DNA from: Deltaproteobacteria bacterium
Lineage (GTDB): Bacteria > Myxococcota_A > UBA9160 > JAJDAL01
Reading direction: 5' to 3'
NCBI GenBank assembly: GCA_029261875.1
Contig: JAJDAL010000058.1
Span: 1-44,342, forward strand
Length of the DNA stretch: 44,342 bases
Under the pieces are notes generated by a model, which was given only the letters and a program-made list of their open reading frames with translations, was not told where the DNA came from and searched no databases. Below, in pieces: positions 41,259 through 44,342 of this stretch. The translations under genes and the position numbers were made by a program. Position 1 is the stretch's first letter, and each line of letters opens with the position of its first letter.

Positions 41259-43478
41259 ATGGGGTATCGCGAGGGTCTGGCTTGGTTGGCTCTTGCGTCC
41301 GCCTTCTCGCCAGTTCTCGCCGATCTCGCGCAAAACCTGATCCAAGACCCTGCGGATCGCAGTAGCCTGCTCGCGCCGCTGTGGGTCGCGCTGTGCGCTG
41401 CGTCCTTCCGCGGGCGCGGCCCCTCGCTTCGAAGTGGCGTCTGGTTGATTCTCGCCGGCGTGGCACTCGAATGTCTCGGCATCACCGGGGACATCTGGAC
41501 CCTGGCGCGCCTTGGACTTCCGATCGCCGTCATAGGCATGGCGCGGTATCTGGGGCGGCCGGACTTTGCCGTCGCGGCGCTCGCCTTGTGGCTGGTTCCG
41601 ATTCCCGACGCGTTCTACGCCATGACGACACCCTGGCTGGAATCCGCATTTGCGCAGGCCAGTGTCGCGGTCGTAGAGGCCTTCGGTGCAGAGCTGGGTG
41701 GGGCCGGGCCGCTGCTCCTGCACGGCGATCTGCGGCTCGAATTCAAACCCGTCGATGGCGGTCTCGGTTTGGCCTACATCCTGGTGGGCCTCGGCTGGTA
41801 CGCCGCCGTCCGCCGCGGTCGCGGCTGGTTCCCCCTACTGGGCTACGGACTGCTGGCCCTGATCGCTGCGGCACCCCTGCAATGGTTGACGGGGGTCGTG
41901 TCCGTCGGTCTATTGGCTCTGGGCTTCGAATCCAGCGCGCATGGGTTATTGCGCTACGGCGTCTGGGCGATTCCCAGCCTGGGGGTGATGTTCGCGGTCG
42001 AACGCGCGGCGCGGCGAGGTGCGCAGGATGCGGATCGTCCGTTCTTCCAGGTCGCGCCTGAAACGGGGGAGGGCGATCGGCCCCGACGATTGCTGCTTCT
42101 GAGCTATCACTTTCCGCCCGGAGGAGCCGCGGGGGCGCTGCGCTGGCAAGAGCTGTCCCGCTATGCGGTGGATCGCAATTTCGTCCTCGACGTCATCACC
42201 TTGGACCCCGCGGACCTCGACGCGCGCGAGCCGTCGCGCTTGGACCGCCTACCGGCGGGAACACGGGTGTTCGGGGTGGCGGATCCCGCGCTGCCGCTCG
42301 AGCATTTCGAACGCTGGGCCTGGCGAACGCTGCGCTGGCTACGCCCCCGGCCCGCGCGCCCGGCGCAGCGATCGACCGCGGCGGCCTCCCAACCGACCGC
42401 AACGCGTACGGAATCGCTGGGCCGTGCGGAGATGCGCTGGCCCGGGCTCGACGTGCGAAGCTGGCGCCGCGCCTACTACGCGGTGGCGGAATACTCGCGC
42501 CATCGCGCCTGGGCGCGCGACGCTGCGGACCTCGCCGTTCGGCTCGCCCGCGCGAACCCCTATGCGGCGGTGATCTCGTCGGGCCCGCCGCACCTGATTC
42601 ACGCTGCGTCTCGCTGGGTATCCCAAACCGTTCAGATTCCGTTCGTGGTGGACATGCGCGATCCCTGGAGCCAGGTCGAACGCCTACCGGAGGTCAGCGC
42701 GAGTTCCATCAAGCTGTGGTTGGGTGAACGCCAGGAGCGTTGGGCCCTGCGGGATGCGGCACTGGTGGTCGCCAATACGGATCCGCTGCGACGGGCCTTG
42801 TCGGACAAGTATCCCGGGTCCGCGGAACGCATCGTCACGGTCATGAATGGCTTCGACGACGAGCCCGTCGCCTCGGCCCCGGTTCGCGACCGCTTCATGA
42901 TCGCCTACGCGGGCACGATCTACCTCGATCGGAGCCCCGAAAACCTGTTTCGCGCCTGCGCGCGGGTCGTGCACGAGTTGCATCTCGCGCCGGAGCAGTT
43001 CGGAGTCGAGTTCATGGGGGATGTGCGCGAGCTGGATGGCGTACCGATGGAGGCCATTGCCGCGCGCTGTAACTTCGAGGACTACTTGAAGATTCACCCA
43101 CCGGGGCCACGCCGGGCGGCCATGGAATTCTTGGCGTCCGCCAGTCTCCTGGTGGTCTTGCCCCAGGACAGTCATCTCGCGATTCCGTCCAAGGTGTTCG
43201 AGTACATGCGGTTCGCGGCTTGGGTCCTGGCCCTGGCCGATCCTCGCAGCGCCACGGCCACCTTGCTCGACCGAACCCATGCGGATGTGGTTTCCGCCGA
43301 CGATGTCGACGCCATGTCGGATGGGATTCGCCGCCGCTATCAGGCATTTGCGGCGGGGGAGTGCGCCGAACCCATCGCGGCAGACCCGCGTTTCAGCCGA
43401 CGCACGCAGGCACAGCGGTTCCTCGATGCCCTGGAGCGGGCCATCTTCCCCGCTAACAGTGATTCGCCCGCAGCCTGA
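41259..43478 (+). CDS. Exosortase-like membrane domain (catalytic residues changed) fused to GT4 glycosyltransferase
   Basis: 739 residues. Residues ~1-250 have about seven membrane segments matching the exosortase layout: 'LWLVPIPDAFYAM' (the conserved P-x-P), 'LLHGDLRLEFKPVDGGLGLAYILVGLGWYAAVRRGR' aligning with the catalytic 'ACSGLRSL' segment, 'PLQWLTGVV' at the 'N-x-x-R' site and 'SSAHGLLRYGVW' with the His. The catalytic Cys is Asp166 and the Arg is Thr211/Gly212; His228 remains. Residues ~276-735 are a GT4 domain ('LLLSYHFPPGGAAGALRWQEL', 'YAGTIYLDRSPENLFRAC', 'SHLAIPSKVFEYMRFA'). Exosortase cleaves PEP-CTERM proteins; this version should be inactive as a peptidase, or use another chemistry. 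ATG 41259 preferred to GTG 41247. The O-ligase and secreted gene lie just upstream. Confidence 0.8.
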   Translation: MGYREGLAWLALASAFSPVLADLAQNLIQDPADRSSLLAPLWVALCAASFRGRGPSLRSGVWLILAGVALECLGITGDIWTLARLGLPIAVIGMARYLGRPDFAVAALALWLVPIPDAFYAMTTPWLESAFAQASVAVVEAFGAELGGAGPLLLHGDLRLEFKPVDGGLGLAYILVGLGWYAAVRRGRGWFPLLGYGLLALIAAAPLQWLTGVVSVGLLALGFESSAHGLLRYGVWAIPSLGVMFAVERAARRGAQDADRPFFQVAPETGEGDRPRRLLLLSYHFPPGGAAGALRWQELSRYAVDRNFVLDVITLDPADLDAREPSRLDRLPAGTRVFGVADPALPLEHFERWAWRTLRWLRPRPARPAQRSTAAASQPTATRTESLGRAEMRWPGLDVRSWRRAYYAVAEYSRHRAWARDAADLAVRLARANPYAAVISSGPPHLIHAASRWVSQTVQIPFVVDMRDPWSQVERLPEVSASSIKLWLGERQERWALRDAALVVANTDPLRRALSDKYPGSAERIVTVMNGFDDEPVASAPVRDRFMIAYAGTIYLDRSPENLFRACARVVHELHLAPEQFGVEFMGDVRELDGVPMEAIAARCNFEDYLKIHPPGPRRAAMEFLASASLLVVLPQDSHLAIPSKVFEYMRFAAWVLALADPRSATATLLDRTHADVVSADDVDAMSDGIRRRYQAFAAGECAEPIAADPRFSRRTQAQRFLDALERAIFPANSDSPAA

Positions 43479-43485
43479 CGTCCGT

Positions 43486-44304
43486 CTAGGGGCTGGCCTC
43501 GGCGTCTCCCGTCGCCAACAGCGCGGGCTGCTTCGCTTTCAACCGGTCGAAATGGTGTCGCTTCAGGAAGAAATAATTGATGCTGCGGTCCCCCGGTTTC
43601 CGCCGCCGAAGCTTCGCGCCGTCGAACCACCACGCCTCGTAGTCGTTCGCCAACATCGCTTCGAAGACCTGTTGCGACGGCGATGACGCTTCATCCGGGT
43701 TTCCGGGAATCTCGATCAGCCAAGCGCAATGCGTGCATGCGAGGAACTGTTTTCCGCCTCGGAGACACGCGAGTTCGTGGCCTTCGACATCCACCTTGAT
43801 GAACGAAATCTCACCCTCGAGAGCCAGAAACAGATTGTCGATCGTGTCGGTTGCGACGTCGACGCGATCGAGGTTCGAGTCGTCGCTGGGTTCTCCGACG
43901 ATGCGGGCTTGATAAAAGTTTTCCAGTCCCGATTCGTAAGTGGGAATCTCCATCAACTGGCTTCCCTTGATGTCCGACAACGCACAGTTCATGAACTGCA
44001 GATTCTCGAGCTTCAATTTGCGAGCGACCTGGGTGAGTAATTCGAAGGTTTGAGGCACCGGCTCGATGGAAAAGACGCGGCCTTCGGGGCCGACCGCGTG
44101 GGACAGAAAGCTCGAATAGTCCCCGACGTTGGCCCCGATATCGACGGTCGAATCGCCTGGATCCACGAGCCAACGCACGACTTTGAGGTCCGGCTCACTA
44201 TCCAGCGATTGGAGGGGGAGCGTCCTGACGTAGTGCCGGATTCTCAGGAATTTCAGCACGGGCGGGGGCACGAAACGCGACGCAAGTCTCTTGAGAAGGT
44301 GCAT
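43486..44304 (-). CDS. FkbM-family methyltransferase
   Basis: 272 residues, class I SAM methyltransferase. 'TVDIGANVGDYSSFLSHAVGPEGRVFSIEP' is motif I of the FkbM family, 'NVQFMNCALSD'-like middle residues and 'ISFIKVDVEGHELACLRGG' (IKxDVEGxE) the later hallmark. It O-methylates a sugar or polyketide hydroxyl; in glycan clusters it usually methylates a sugar. The N-terminal ~45 residues are basic. It converges on the fusion gene with seven bases between the two stops, so the transcripts may overlap. Its upstream region (44305-44342) is cut by the window end. Confidence 0.88.
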   Translation of the reverse strand: MHLLKRLASRFVPPPVLKFLRIRHYVRTLPLQSLDSEPDLKVVRWLVDPGDSTVDIGANVGDYSSFLSHAVGPEGRVFSIEPVPQTFELLTQVARKLKLENLQFMNCALSDIKGSQLMEIPTYESGLENFYQARIVGEPSDDSNLDRVDVATDTIDNLFLALEGEISFIKVDVEGHELACLRGGKQFLACTHCAWLIEIPGNPDEASSPSQQVFEAMLANDYEAWWFDGAKLRRRKPGDRSINYFFLKRHHFDRLKAKQPALLATGDAEASP

Positions 44305-44342
44305 CCGGACAGTCTAGACCGAAGCGGCCAGAATGCGACGGC

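Overview
The window is GC-rich, densely coded chromosomal DNA from a Gram-negative bacterium. Supporting signs are OmpA-type and 17-kDa-type lipoproteins, a WaaP/Kdo-kinase-like protein, lipoboxes, frequent GTG/TTG starts and a sigma-54 (-24/-12) promoter. Codon use, gene order and the exosortase accessory genes would suit a deltaproteobacterial or Myxococcota-like lineage. That placement is inference, because the window has no rRNA or marker gene. I see no tRNA, rRNA, insertion sequence, phage gene or CRISPR array.

Left part (1-11,470), mixed housekeeping and envelope genes: a truncated beta-propeller-like secreted protein; an Old Yellow Enzyme family oxidoreductase; a three-gene minus-strand operon (glycine-zipper lipoprotein, EF-hand protein, OmpA-like lipoprotein); a membrane-anchored SGNH protein; an orphan 147-residue protein behind a well-formed sigma-54 promoter with palindromes upstream; a HAD phosphatase; an enoyl-CoA isomerase-like protein; a CPBP/CAAX-type membrane protease of the exosortase-associated type; a small helical protein; a WaaP-like kinase with an apparent degenerate second kinase lobe; a secreted unknown; a Cys-rich zinc-ribbon protein; and a LOG-family nucleotide hydrolase.

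Middle (11,492-22,911): an EpsI-like exosortase accessory protein diverges from a tight, overlapping plus-strand operon. The operon holds a GlpD-like dehydrogenase, an epimerase-methyltransferase fusion, a YdjM-like membrane hydrolase, asparagine synthase 1, a GT4 glycosyltransferase, a left-handed beta-helix acyltransferase and a very large lipoprotein serine hydrolase with a DUF4185-like C-terminus.

Right part (22,961-44,304): a minus-strand trio (sulfatase-like membrane protein, SGNH protein, GT4) diverges from a long plus-strand surface-glycan operon. In order this encodes a small membrane protein, an HTTM-DCC fusion, a low-molecular-weight tyrosine phosphatase, asparagine synthase 2, GT4, GT2, a DegT/AHBA-like aminotransferase, GT4, a PhyH dioxygenase and GT4. 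It is followed by an O-antigen ligase/polymerase, a secreted Pro/Glu-tailed protein, and a fusion of an exosortase-like membrane domain with a glycosyltransferase. An FkbM methyltransferase converges on the end.

Together the genes look like an exopolysaccharide or glycan-decoration locus of the exosortase/EPS kind: sugar assembly by GT4/GT2 enzymes, modification by amidotransferases, methyltransferases, acyltransferase, aminotransferase and PhyH, polymerisation or ligation by the O-ligase, and phosphotyrosine control. Its most unusual element is the exosortase-like domain at 41,259-43,478. It keeps the exosortase fold signature and a His, but has Asp where the catalytic Cys belongs and lacks the conserved Arg, and it is fused to a GT4 domain. 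No canonical exosortase is present in the window.
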